Source: Flavobacteriaceae bacterium TMED179
Lineage (GTDB): Bacteria > Bacteroidota > Bacteroidia > Flavobacteriales > Flavobacteriaceae
Length of the DNA: 24,879 nucleotides
NCBI GenBank assembly: GCA_002169865.1
Contig: NHIC01000007.1
Location: 3,447-28,325 of the forward strand
Direction: 5' to 3'
This document shows, in pieces, positions 7,728-16,491 of this stretch. A model generated the notes under the pieces. The model was not told the origin of the DNA and searched no databases. It was given only the letters and a program-made list of their open reading frames with translations. The translations under genes were made by a program, and so were the position numbers. Position 1 is the first letter of the stretch; each line of letters begins with the position of its first letter.

Positions 7728-8752
7728 CACTTATTGATGCAATATATATTCATAATAGTGGAGGAAAAGTTCTTCTAGAGATTTTAATAAAAAAAATTTT
7801 AAAAACTAATTTAAATTCTTTTTTCTTTCTTTTTGATTCACGGCTTGAAAAATCTTTAATCTCCAATATAGATCCAAACAGCTTCAAAATTCTTAAAGCA
7901 AGTGAATATAATAGGGCAATTTTTTATAGAAATAAATATAGAAAATTTTATCATTATTTTTGTTTTGCTAATGTTCCTCCTCCAATTCAATTAAATAAAC
8001 CAGTAACAATTTATTTTCATAACGATTTAATTCTTGATTCTAAAAACTCAGGAGTTGGATTTTTAAAAAGATTTAAATTTCAAATCAAAAAAAAATATAT
8101 TTATTTCAATAACAATAAAAATTATCATTGGGTTGTTCAAACATCACTAATGATGAAAAAACTTAGTAATGAATTTAAAATAAACCCAAAAAAAATTTAT
8201 GTTTTACCTTTTTTCAATGAATTAGTTTCATTTTTTGAAAGGCCTGTGATTAAGAATACTTTTCTTTATGTTGCTAATTATTCTCCTCATAAAAACCATG
8301 AAAAACTAATCAAAGCATTTCAAGAGGTAGCTTTTAAAACAGATAAAAAAATTATTTTAAAATTAACTTTAGAAGAAAAACAATTTGATCTTTTGATTCA
8401 AAAAACAAATTATTTTACCTCTAATTTTTTGTTAATTAATCTAGGAATTCTAACAAAAGATGCTTTACTAAAATCATATCAAGAAGCTAATTTTTTTATA
8501 TATCCCTCACTAAAAGAAAGCTTTGGATTACCCTTAGTAGAAGCAGCAATCTTTTCTGGATATATTTTAGCTTCAGATCTTGATTACATTCATGAAGTTG
8601 TAATACCATCCTTAACTTTCAACCCTTACAATAAATCAGAGATTGCATCAGTAATTTTAAAAGTCTTAAATTTGAAAAAAGTGAAAGAATCAAAATTAAA
8701 AGTGTCCAATAAAATTGATGATTTATTGACTCACATTACCAATTATGTTTAA
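7724..8752 (+). CDS. Family 4 glycosyltransferase (GT-B)
   Basis: A 342-residue GT-B protein. The C-terminal donor-binding half is clear: FLYVANYSPHKNHEKLIKAF (180-199), then KESFGLPLVEA (264-274), which is the E(x7)E region. The N-terminal half is diverged but keeps 'YIHNSGGK' near the start. Its ATG overlaps the preceding stop as ATGA, and its own 3' end overlaps the next ATG by 8 nt, so it sits in a coupled series of glycan genes. It likely transfers a nucleotide-activated sugar to the growing repeat unit in the cytoplasm; donor and linkage cannot be assigned. Confidence 0.85.
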   Translation: MTLIDAIYIHNSGGKVLLEILIKKILKTNLNSFFFLFDSRLEKSLISNIDPNSFKILKASEYNRAIFYRNKYRKFYHYFCFANVPPPIQLNKPVTIYFHNDLILDSKNSGVGFLKRFKFQIKKKYIYFNNNKNYHWVVQTSLMMKKLSNEFKINPKKIYVLPFFNELVSFFERPVIKNTFLYVANYSPHKNHEKLIKAFQEVAFKTDKKIILKLTLEEKQFDLLIQKTNYFTSNFLLINLGILTKDALLKSYQEANFFIYPSLKESFGLPLVEAAIFSGYILASDLDYIHEVVIPSLTFNPYNKSEIASVILKVLNLKKVKESKLKVSNKIDDLLTHITNYV

Positions 8753-9731
8753 AAACAAAAAATTATTAATAACAGGTGGAACAGGTTCGTTTGGAAATGC
8801 AGTCTTGGATAAATTCCTTGCCTCTGATATTTCTGAAATTAGAATATTTTCAAGAGATGAAAAAAAACAACACGATATGCGTGTTGATTATAATAATCCA
8901 AAATTGAATTTTTATATAGGTGATGTGAGGGATTATCAAAGTATTTTGGAAGCATCTAAAAATGTTGATTATATTTTTCATTCAGCAGCTCTAAAACAAG
9001 TACCATCTTGCGAGTTTCATCCAATTCAAGCAGTAAAGACCAATATTTTAGGAACTGAAAATGTATTGAATGCAGCAATTTCAAATAAGGTTAAAAAAGT
9101 GATTTGTTTAAGTACAGATAAAGCAGTTTATCCAATTAATGCAATGGGAGTTTCTAAGGCGATGATGGAGAAAGTTTTTGTAGCTAAGTCAAGGACAGCT
9201 GACTCAACTATTATATGTGGCACAAGATATGGCAATGTGATGGGTTCAAGGGGTTCAGTAATACCTCATTTTTATAACCAAATAAAGGAAAAAAAATCAA
9301 TAACTGTTACTGATCCTAAGATGACACGTTTCATGATGACACTTCAAGATGCAGTAAATTTAGTATTGTTTGCATTTCAAAACGGAAGGCCCGGTGACAT
9401 ATTTGTACAGAAATCACCATCTACTACAATAGGTGAGCTTGCTGTAGCAATGAACAAAATATACAGTTCAGATTTAAAAATAAAAAATATTGGGATACGT
9501 CATGCAGAAAAAATTCATGAAACTCTTCTTTCAAGAGAAGAACGTATGATAGCTATTGATCTTGGGGATTATTATAAAATACCATCTGACAATCGTGATT
9601 TAAATTATAATAAATATTTTTCAGAAGGGAGTGAGGATAAAAATAAATTGGAAGAATACAATTCAGAAAACACTAGACGGCTTTCCGAGATTGAGCTAAT
9701 AAGTCTTCTTGGGAGTATTGGATTTAAGTAA
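8745..9731 (+). CDS. fnlA: UDP-GlcNAc 4,6-dehydratase/5-epimerase (FnlA/WbjB/CapE type)
   Basis: A 328-residue extended SDR. It converts UDP-GlcNAc to the 4-keto-6-deoxy-L-arabino intermediate, the first step to UDP-N-acetyl-L-fucosamine. Visible are TGGTGSFG (10-17), 'HSAALKQVP' (79-87), STDKAVYP (123-130) and MGVSKA (134-139), where Met replaces the usual Tyr of YxxxK, a known trait of this dehydratase group. The 'RYGNVMGSRGSV' segment and the C-terminal 'KIHETLLSREE' are also characteristic. The matching reductase (10593) and C2-epimerase (15349) are in the same window, which supports FnlA over the pseudaminic-acid enzyme PseB, since no other Pse gene is seen. It overlaps the GT4 gene by 8 nt. 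Confidence 0.88.
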   Translation: MFKNKKLLITGGTGSFGNAVLDKFLASDISEIRIFSRDEKKQHDMRVDYNNPKLNFYIGDVRDYQSILEASKNVDYIFHSAALKQVPSCEFHPIQAVKTNILGTENVLNAAISNKVKKVICLSTDKAVYPINAMGVSKAMMEKVFVAKSRTADSTIICGTRYGNVMGSRGSVIPHFYNQIKEKKSITVTDPKMTRFMMTLQDAVNLVLFAFQNGRPGDIFVQKSPSTTIGELAVAMNKIYSSDLKIKNIGIRHAEKIHETLLSREERMIAIDLGDYYKIPSDNRDLNYNKYFSEGSEDKNKLEEYNSENTRRLSEIELISLLGSIGFK

Positions 9732-9741
9732 AATCTGAATA

Positions 9742-10587
9742 ATGAAAATATTAGTAACAGGAGGAGCAGGTTTTATAGGGTCTAACTTAATTTCAAAGCT
9801 TTTGAATTTAGACATGGAAGTTGAAAGTATTGATAATTACTCTATTGGGTCAATAAAAAACCACGTGAAAGGAGCAATTTATCATAAAATTGATGTAAAT
9901 GAAGTAAATCATCTAAAAAATGATTTTGAACTAATTTTCCATTTAGCAGGTTTGTCAAGAATTCAACCATCTTTTAAAAATCCGACTAAAACATTTCTAT
10001 CAAATACTTCTGGGACTGAATCATTATTAGAATGGTCACGATCTTTTAATTCCAAAATAGTCTATTCAGGATCTTCTTCTAGACACCACAATCCATATCA
10101 ATCACCATATGCTTTGTATAAATATTTAGGTGAGGAAATATGTAAAATGTATCGGAAATCTTTTAAAATAAATATTGAAATAGTTAGATTTTATAATGTT
10201 TATGGGCCAAATGAAATATTGAGTGGGAAATGGGCTGCCGTAATTGGGATCTGGAGAAATCAGATACAAAATAATAAACCATTAACTATAATAGGAGACG
10301 GTAAGCAAAGAAGAGATTTCACTCATGTAGATGATATAGTTGAAGGATTAATTAAGATTGGCTTTTGTAAGAAAAAATATAATTATTCTTGGGAATTGGG
10401 TTCCGGTAAAAATTACAGTTTAAATGAGGTTTATGAACTTTTCAACAAAAAATTTAATTCAAAAAAAATCCACTTACCAGATCAATCAGGGAATTATAAA
10501 GAAACAATAAGAAAAGATAATAAAGCAATTGATTTACTTGGATGGAATCCTAATAAAAAACTAGAAGAATATATTAAAAACTTATAA
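9742..10587 (+). CDS. NAD-dependent sugar-nucleotide epimerase/dehydratase (UDP-hexose 4-epimerase-like)
   Basis: A 281-residue extended SDR. TGGAGFIGS (6-14) binds NAD, D31 follows the second strand, 'FHLAG' is at 66-70, and Y123xxxK127 (SPYALYK) is the catalytic pair with Ser in the SGSSS segment (109-113). 'RFYNVYGP' and the 'GDGKQRRDFTHVDD' block are typical of UDP-glucose/UDP-GlcNAc 4-epimerases and related dehydratases. It is somewhat shorter than GalE (about 330) because the C-terminal region is trimmed. It lies between fnlA and the fnlB-type gene, an unusual position, and probably supplies another sugar nucleotide for the same repeat unit. The exact reaction is not decided by sequence. 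Confidence 0.8.
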   Translation: MKILVTGGAGFIGSNLISKLLNLDMEVESIDNYSIGSIKNHVKGAIYHKIDVNEVNHLKNDFELIFHLAGLSRIQPSFKNPTKTFLSNTSGTESLLEWSRSFNSKIVYSGSSSRHHNPYQSPYALYKYLGEEICKMYRKSFKINIEIVRFYNVYGPNEILSGKWAAVIGIWRNQIQNNKPLTIIGDGKQRRDFTHVDDIVEGLIKIGFCKKKYNYSWELGSGKNYSLNEVYELFNKKFNSKKIHLPDQSGNYKETIRKDNKAIDLLGWNPNKKLEEYIKNL

Positions 10588-10592
10588 TTATT

Positions 10593-11705
10593 TTGAGAAT
10601 CATTATTTCAGGACATAAGGGATTTATTGGTGAGCATATGGTTCGTAATTTAAAATTATTCTATCCGAAAAAGGATCTGATTTTTTTGAAAAAAAAAGAT
10701 TTTGATAATCCGACAAAACTAACTTCCAAAATAAAAAAAAATGACTTTATATTTCATTTGGCAGGTGTCAATATTGCTTCAGAAGGCGAAGATTTATTTG
10801 ATTCAAACTACAAGATAAATTATAGTTTATTTTTAGCTTTAAAAAAAGTGAAATTTTCTGGGGTGATGTTTTTTTCTTCATCACTTAAAGAAAAAACAAA
10901 TTCAATCTACGGTAAAGCTAAGAAAGAGGGTAGAAAAATGTTTGAAAAACTCTCTTCAGAATTAAATTTCAAATTTAATTGTTTACAAATACCAAATGTT
11001 TATGGTCCTTTTTGTAAACCAAATTATAATTCATTTATAGCTACTTTTTCATATAATTTGATTAATAAAATACCAGTTAAAATTATAGAAGACAACAATA
11101 TTAATTTAATTTATGTAGATGATCTTATTGACATACTTTTGAAAAGTATTGAGGATCCAAACGCTAAAATTGATATAAAGCAAAATTTAAATCTTATAAA
11201 AGTTTCAAAAGTTTTAGAAAAATTAAATTATTTTTTTGAAACATATATTTGTGATAATGAATTTCCAAAATTAGATAATGATTTTGATATAAAATTATTT
11301 AATTCTTTTAGAAGCTATATAAATCTTAAAAAACACTATCCAGTGAGTAATAAAATTCACCATGATGAAAGGGGACTATTTTCTGAACTTTCAAGATCCC
11401 ACTCGAAGGGACAAAGTTCAATATCCTTTACAAAACCAGGATATACTAGGGGAAATCATTTCCATAAAAGGAAAATTGAACGTTTTACAGTTTTAAAAGG
11501 AGAAGCTGAAATTCAGATTAGAAAATTTATGACAAATGAAATTATTTCATATAAATTAAGCGGGGAAAGAACTTCTTTTATTGATATCCCCATCTGGTAT
11601 ATTCATAATATTAAAAATATTGGTGAAGAAATATTGATTACTCACTTTTGGATTAATGAACATTTTCAAAATAAAGACAATGATACTTTCCCAGAAAAAA
11701 TATAA
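10593..11705 (+). CDS. fnlB: UDP-L-FucNAc pathway reductase with C-terminal cupin (FnlB/WbjC/CapF type)
   Basis: A 370-residue two-domain protein, the usual CapF length. An N-terminal SDR domain (about 1-245) has a short SGHKGFIG motif (6-13), 'FHLAG' and Y106xxxK110 (YGKAK). A C-terminal cupin (about 255-370) has PGYTRGNHFHKRKIERF (282-298), where H289, H291 and E296 are the likely metal ligands. CapF-type enzymes epimerise at C3 in the cupin and reduce C4 in the SDR domain, giving UDP-6-deoxy-L-talose-type product for the final C2 epimerisation. The start is TTG at 10593. The C2-epimerase usually follows directly; here it is displaced by about 3.6 kb. Confidence 0.85.
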   Translation: MRIIISGHKGFIGEHMVRNLKLFYPKKDLIFLKKKDFDNPTKLTSKIKKNDFIFHLAGVNIASEGEDLFDSNYKINYSLFLALKKVKFSGVMFFSSSLKEKTNSIYGKAKKEGRKMFEKLSSELNFKFNCLQIPNVYGPFCKPNYNSFIATFSYNLINKIPVKIIEDNNINLIYVDDLIDILLKSIEDPNAKIDIKQNLNLIKVSKVLEKLNYFFETYICDNEFPKLDNDFDIKLFNSFRSYINLKKHYPVSNKIHHDERGLFSELSRSHSKGQSSISFTKPGYTRGNHFHKRKIERFTVLKGEAEIQIRKFMTNEIISYKLSGERTSFIDIPIWYIHNIKNIGEEILITHFWINEHFQNKDNDTFPEKI

Positions 11706-11736
11706 TTTCATATCAGTTTCTGAATAAATTATCAAC

Positions 11737-13503
11737 ATGATTTTCTTTAATTATTCATCTAATTTAGAATATTTCCTAGGCCTTATATCTTCTTTCTTAC
11801 TTTTAAATTTAATGTTTCAGGTGGGAAGATTTTTTTTTGATAAAATTGTAGGAATTAATAAATATGATGATATAACCAAAGGCATACTTAATATTATTCT
11901 TGGATACTTTATTATATCGCTTTCTACACAGTATCTCTTAGTTTTTGACCAGTTCGATTTAATTAAACCCATAATTTTAAGTTCATCGATTACATCATTT
12001 TTTTTTATTAAAAAGTTTAAGACATTTCTCTTAGTCTTCTGGCAGACTTTAATAAATAATAATTTTATTATTGTTATTTCATTAGCTCTTTTTTTTATAA
12101 TTGGATTTTCCCCTATAAATGATGCAGACTCTCTTGGGTATCATTTATTTATTCCACAGCAAATCATTGAAAATAGTGGTTTGATATATAGATATGATGA
12201 TTTTCAATTTGGATTTTTTGGTCTTGGGGAATCTTTCATTTTAATTTCACAATTGTTTAAAGCAGAGATAGTAATTCATTGGCTTCAATTTATCTCACTG
12301 ATTTTAATCTTTCACTCCTTAATAGGAATTAATAATCTTAATAAGAACAGATTATTATCTATGATATTTTATTCTATCCCATGTTTAATTTTTTTAGTTT
12401 TTTCTGCTAAACCGCAGATATTAATTATATCATTATCTTTATTTCTGTTTAAAGAAATCATAGAAAAAAAAACAATAAATATCATTCATATTTTATTTAT
12501 TGTTTTTTTATTTTCGGTTAAAACTAACTATTTAGTTTCATCGATTATTTTATCCATACTTATAATTTATAATTATAAAAACTCCTTTAAAAAAGTATTT
12601 TATCTATTTCCTTTAGGAGTTTTATTTTTTTTAATTATCTCTTTTCCATTTATTTTCTATAAACTAAACTATGGTTTTAATCTAAATTTAAATTTTTTTA
12701 ACCCTGTACCTGAATTTATAGTTGGGGGGAAAGATTTTTTAAAATTTATTCTAAACTATAGAGATACAGAAGGTTTAATGTTTCCTCTCGATGTCTTTAT
12801 TACTAATTCCATTGGAAATATTTCTACAACATTGGGATTACCAGTGGTATTTTTATTTGCCAGTTTTTTTAATAAGACACATTTAATTTCAAATTGGTTT
12901 TATTATCTATTTATATTTATCTATACTCTTTTAATAACTTTTTTTTTACAATCTACTGCAAGGTTTTTTATCGAACCCCTATTTTGGTTTTTAGTTTTAA
13001 ATAAAAAAAATTTAATGACTATCAAGTTTAACCTTCTCCAAAAAATAACTATAAATTCATTTTATATTATTCAGGTTATAGGGTTGATTTATTTGTCGAT
13101 TATTTCACTATGGTCCTTTTCCTCAGTAGAAAATCGTAAAAATGTTTTATCAAATACAGCTTATGGATATAATTTATCTGCTAAGGTAAATTCAATCATT
13201 AATAAAGACAAGGGCGTACTTATTGATCACAGAACAAAAACTTTTTTAAACAATAAAAATATTTTTGGTGATGCATTTATTTCTTATAAATGGGAGAAAA
13301 ATGAAATTATGAAGAATATAGAGGTGGATAAAATAGATTATATGATTGTTAATGATAACAATTTAAATGATTACATTAAATATTCTTTATTTGTGAGTGA
13401 AGGGCCGTTTCTTTACAAAGAAGTTTCAAGGAATCCATTTAATTATGGTAATTTCAAAAAATTTTGGATATTAAAATTTGACAAAAAACTTATTTGTCTA
13501 TAA
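11737..13503 (+). CDS. Multi-pass membrane protein, GT-C glycosyltransferase-like
   Basis: A 588-residue, very hydrophobic protein with about ten or more predicted membrane segments (for example 11-28, 52-68, 110-124, and many between 180 and 470), then a soluble C-terminal tail. After the third or fourth segment comes NDADSLGYHLFIP (128-140), an acidic loop like the D-x-L-x-YH motif in the first large loop of GT-C enzymes that use polyprenyl-phosphate sugars. The convergent gene directly downstream encodes a dolichyl-phosphate-mannose-synthase-like enzyme, which would make such a donor. A role as an O-antigen polymerase is the main alternative, but the acidic loop favours GT-C. Its stop overlaps the opposing gene's stop by 6 nt (13498-13503). 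Composition is extremely AT-rich. Confidence 0.6.
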   Translation: MIFFNYSSNLEYFLGLISSFLLLNLMFQVGRFFFDKIVGINKYDDITKGILNIILGYFIISLSTQYLLVFDQFDLIKPIILSSSITSFFFIKKFKTFLLVFWQTLINNNFIIVISLALFFIIGFSPINDADSLGYHLFIPQQIIENSGLIYRYDDFQFGFFGLGESFILISQLFKAEIVIHWLQFISLILIFHSLIGINNLNKNRLLSMIFYSIPCLIFLVFSAKPQILIISLSLFLFKEIIEKKTINIIHILFIVFLFSVKTNYLVSSIILSILIIYNYKNSFKKVFYLFPLGVLFFLIISFPFIFYKLNYGFNLNLNFFNPVPEFIVGGKDFLKFILNYRDTEGLMFPLDVFITNSIGNISTTLGLPVVFLFASFFNKTHLISNWFYYLFIFIYTLLITFFLQSTARFFIEPLFWFLVLNKKNLMTIKFNLLQKITINSFYIIQVIGLIYLSIISLWSFSSVENRKNVLSNTAYGYNLSAKVNSIINKDKGVLIDHRTKTFLNNKNIFGDAFISYKWEKNEIMKNIEVDKIDYMIVNDNNLNDYIKYSLFVSEGPFLYKEVSRNPFNYGNFKKFWILKFDKKLICL

Positions 13504-14208
13504 ATTATATTTGATAATACAATAGATAGCCCTAAATCCGTCTCTCCAGCCAATTTTTTTTCCTTCTTCGTAAGTTCTTCCATAATATGAAATACCTACC
13601 TCATAGATTCTAATTTTAGGAACTCGAGAAATTTTTGCAGTAACCTCGGGTTCAAAACCAAATCTATTTTCATTTAATTTCAAATTTTTTAAATGTTCAG
13701 ATTTGAAAAGCTTATAACATGTTTCCATATCTGAAAGATTAATATTTGTGAAAAGATTAGAAAGAAATGTCAAAAATTTATTTCCTATCGTGTGAAAGAA
13801 AAATAAAACCCTACGAGGATTTCCTCCCAAAAATCGACTTCCGTATACTACATCAGCAAAACCATCTATAACTGGTTTTAAGAGTAAATTAAACTCTTGA
13901 GGGTTGTATTCTAAATCAGCATCCTGAATTATGATATAATTTCCTGTTGCTTCTTTAATCCCAGTGTGTATAGAAGCTCCCTTACCTTTATTAATTTCAT
14001 GAGAGAATACTTTAATGTTTATAACATTATTTAGTTCAATATAATTTTTGATTATTTTTAAAGAGTTATCAGTAGAACAATCGTTAACAATTATGTATTC
14101 TTTTTTGATATCATTAATTAAAATAACTTTTTCTAAAGAATTTAATATTTTAACTATAGTATTTTCTTCATTATAAACAGGAATAATTACAGTTAATATT
14201 TTATTCAT
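13498..14208 (-). CDS. Polyprenyl-phosphate glycosyltransferase (DPM1/GtrB-like GT2)
   Basis: A 236-residue GT2 protein. PVYNEENTI (10-18), VNDCSTDNS (41-49), NKGKGASIHTG (73-83), IQDADLEYNP (94-103) and 'YGSRFLGG' match dolichyl-phosphate-mannose-synthase-type enzymes, which move a sugar from a nucleotide to undecaprenyl phosphate at the inner face of the membrane. The C-terminal EEGKKIGWRDG segment is also typical. No C-terminal membrane helices are present, so it is the soluble DPM1-like form. The ATG shares one base with the stop of the methyltransferase upstream (TAATG), so both are read from one minus-strand transcript. The product could feed the GT-C-like protein encoded head-on at 11737. 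Confidence 0.87.
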   Translation of the reverse strand: MNKILTVIIPVYNEENTIVKILNSLEKVILINDIKKEYIIVNDCSTDNSLKIIKNYIELNNVINIKVFSHEINKGKGASIHTGIKEATGNYIIIQDADLEYNPQEFNLLLKPVIDGFADVVYGSRFLGGNPRRVLFFFHTIGNKFLTFLSNLFTNINLSDMETCYKLFKSEHLKNLKLNENRFGFEPEVTAKISRVPKIRIYEVGISYYGRTYEEGKKIGWRDGFRAIYCIIKYNL

Positions 14209-14921
14209 TAAAATTTTTTAAAAACTACTACTACACTTAATCCTATACTTCTGAGGGTAATTATATCTAAAACTTTAAATATAGGAGTTAGAAAATTATA
14301 TAACTTCATGTTAGACTCGGGAATAATTTTTTTTTTAAATATTTTACCTACTATATACCATCCAAAAATACCCGCAAAATTAAAATACCAACTTTTAAGA
14401 TAATTTAAATTTGAATGAAAAATTCTTTTTAAAGTTGTTTTAGTATATCTCCTAAAATGGAATAAAGATTTATCAAAATTATTGTAGAGAAATTGATATG
14501 CAGGTACCAAAATATATATTATTCCATTAGGTTTTAAAAGTTTAGATAAATTTTTAATTGCTAATTTATCATCTTCAATATGTTCTATTACATTTAAAGC
14601 AAATACTAAATCGTAAGTTCCGGATAAATGATTATAAACTTTATCAAAATCTGGATGAACTAAATCAATTTTTAACACTTTATTATTAGGAAATTTATCA
14701 TTGAGAAAATCAATATACTGGTCTCTTATATCAGATAAATCGATATCCTTACCTTCTTTTATAAAAACCTGAGAAATATTTCCTATACCACTACCTATTT
14801 CTAAAACCCTACCATTGATATATGGTTCTATTTGTGAATACATCCAGTTATTTAGATTGACTGCATGACTCATTGATTTTAATGTTTCTTCTCCTTCAAA
14901 ATCAAATTCTTTAAACTTCAC
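14208..14921 (-). CDS. Class I SAM-dependent methyltransferase
   Basis: A 237-residue protein with motif I VLEIGSGIGNIS (39-50), an acidic residue after strand 2 (about D61), 'YDLVFALNVIEHIEDD' (103-118) and 'LLKPNGIIYILVPA' as later motifs. The C-terminal part is hydrophobic and basic (for example 'GWYIVGKIFKKK'), suggesting membrane association. It is the first gene of a two-gene minus-strand unit with a DPM1-like glycosyltransferase. In other bacteria similar glycosyltransferase and methyltransferase domains occur fused in one chain, so the two probably act on the same lipid-linked sugar or glycan. The methyl acceptor is unknown. It reads away from fnlC into the 427-bp gap. Confidence 0.85.
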   Translation of the reverse strand: MKFKEFDFEGEETLKSMSHAVNLNNWMYSQIEPYINGRVLEIGSGIGNISQVFIKEGKDIDLSDIRDQYIDFLNDKFPNNKVLKIDLVHPDFDKVYNHLSGTYDLVFALNVIEHIEDDKLAIKNLSKLLKPNGIIYILVPAYQFLYNNFDKSLFHFRRYTKTTLKRIFHSNLNYLKSWYFNFAGIFGWYIVGKIFKKKIIPESNMKLYNFLTPIFKVLDIITLRSIGLSVVVVFKKF

Positions 14922-15348
14922 TTTTAATTATTTAATTTCCTAATTAAATTCCTGATGGAATAGTTAACAATTTATAAAAATTTGATAACCTATTATTTTC
15001 CATACAGAGAAAAAATTAACCCTGATATAAAAACCACTCCGATTGGGGTTTATGGGGAAAAATTCTTTCTCAATTACAAGAAACCTCATCCCGTAAATAC
15101 TCATAGAGTAGTTGAACAACACTATTAAGGAATTATAATAGACAAAAGTTTACTCATTTTTTTAAACTAAAATATAAAAATCAATCTTTATCTTATTTGT
15201 TAATAATTACTTAAATAGCGAATTTAATTATAGAATAAAAGTAAACGTATTTTTCTTAAAAAAATGACTTAATAAATATTATAGAATTATAATATATATA
15301 AGAGCATTTGAACTAGTATGTTTTTCAAAATATATTTACATTAGTATT
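14922..15348. other. 427-bp AT-rich divergent intergenic region with a possible gene remnant
   Basis: This gap separates the minus-strand methyltransferase from the plus-strand C2-epimerase, so promoters for both should lie here. I found no clean TTG-N19-TAnnTTTG match on either strand. The centre is less AT-rich and keeps an open plus-strand frame (14964-15128) with no start, reading PYREKINPDIKTTPIGVYGE and ending in TAA. The opposite strand has a 46-codon ATG-started frame (15104 to 14964) in the same codon register. One of these is probably the remnant of a lost gene. The right half (about 15130-15348) is nearly all A/T with no recognisable element. Confidence 0.5.
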
Positions 15349-16491
15349 ATGATTTTTAATAAACTTCACGTTGTAACTTTTGTTGGAACTCGTCCCGAAA
15401 TAATTAGACTATCAAGAGTTATTTCACAATTAGAAAGTTCAAAAGCAATCAATCATACTATTATTCATACTGGGCAAAATTATGATTATAATTTAAACGA
15501 AGTTTTTTTCAATGAACTTGAAATTCCTAAACCAAACTACTTTCTTGAAACTGCAGCTTCAGATGCTAGTGAAACAATTGGGAATATTCTAGTTAAGGCG
15601 GCGCCTATTTTGGATAAATTGAAGCCTCAAGCAGTTCTTATTTTAGGCGATACGAATAGTTGCCTAGTTTCAATAGTTGCAAAAAAGAAGAAGATCCCAA
15701 TATTTCACATGGAAGCTGGAAATCGATGTTTTGATCAAAATGTTCCAGAAGAGACAAATAGAAAAATAGTTGATCATATTGCAGATATAAACATGCCATA
15801 TTCATCAATTGCGAGGGATTATTTAATTTCAGAAGGCATTAAACCTGATAGGATTGTTAAAACGGGATCTCCGATGGCTGAAGTTTTAGATTTTTATTCG
15901 AAAAAAATTAATAATTCAAAAATAATGGAGAACCTAAAACTAGATCAAGATAAATTTTTTCTTGTTTCAGCCCATCGAGAAGAAAATGTTGATAATATTA
16001 AAAGGCTTGAAGAACTCATTTATACTCTGAATATACTTTCAGATGAATACGAATTTCCGATTATTTTTTCTACTCATCCCAGAACAAAAAAACAGTTAAG
16101 CAAAATTGACACAAAGCCAAGTAATAAAATTATATTCCATCAGCCATTTGGTTTTATCGATTATATTGCTCTTCAAAAAAAATCTCTTTTAGTTTTATCT
16201 GATAGCGGCACCATTTCTGAAGAAGCTTCAATTCTAGATTTTAAAGCTATTAATATAAGATCCTCACACGAAAGACCAGAAGCAATGGAGGAAACCAGTC
16301 TGTTAATGTCAGATATAAATAAAGAAAGAATTTTACAAGCAATTAAAAGTATTCTTACAAAAACCGAAAAAGAAAGAGAATTCAAAAAAGTTAATGACTA
16401 TGACGTATTAAACGTTTCTAAAAAGGTAGAAAGGATTATCTTATCTTATACGGGTTACATAAATAAGAATGTGTGGAACAAAGAATCTTAA
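15349..16491 (+). CDS. fnlC: UDP-N-acetyl-L-fucosamine synthase, non-hydrolysing C2-epimerase (FnlC/WbjD/CapG type)
   Basis: A 380-residue protein of the UDP-GlcNAc 2-epimerase (WecB-like) superfamily, full length. Visible are FVGTRPEII (11-19), HTGQNYDYN (40-48), GDTNS (100-104), HMEAGNRCFDQ (120-130) followed by PEETNR, and 'VSAHREENVDN'. The sequences 'GNRCFDQNVPEE' and 'INMPYSSIARDYL' point to the FnlC/CapG branch and away from WecB, where the first reads more like GLRT. It makes UDP-L-FucNAc from the product of FnlA and FnlB. It is downstream of a 427-bp gap and not next to fnlB, so it must have its own promoter. It overlaps the next gene by 19 nt. Confidence 0.88.
   Translation: MIFNKLHVVTFVGTRPEIIRLSRVISQLESSKAINHTIIHTGQNYDYNLNEVFFNELEIPKPNYFLETAASDASETIGNILVKAAPILDKLKPQAVLILGDTNSCLVSIVAKKKKIPIFHMEAGNRCFDQNVPEETNRKIVDHIADINMPYSSIARDYLISEGIKPDRIVKTGSPMAEVLDFYSKKINNSKIMENLKLDQDKFFLVSAHREENVDNIKRLEELIYTLNILSDEYEFPIIFSTHPRTKKQLSKIDTKPSNKIIFHQPFGFIDYIALQKKSLLVLSDSGTISEEASILDFKAINIRSSHERPEAMEETSLLMSDINKERILQAIKSILTKTEKEREFKKVNDYDVLNVSKKVERIILSYTGYINKNVWNKES

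Noticed and set aside
8745..9731. PseB (pseudaminic acid pathway dehydratase)
   Set aside because: FnlB- and FnlC-type partners are present and no PseC/H/G/I genes are seen, so the UDP-L-FucNAc assignment fits better.
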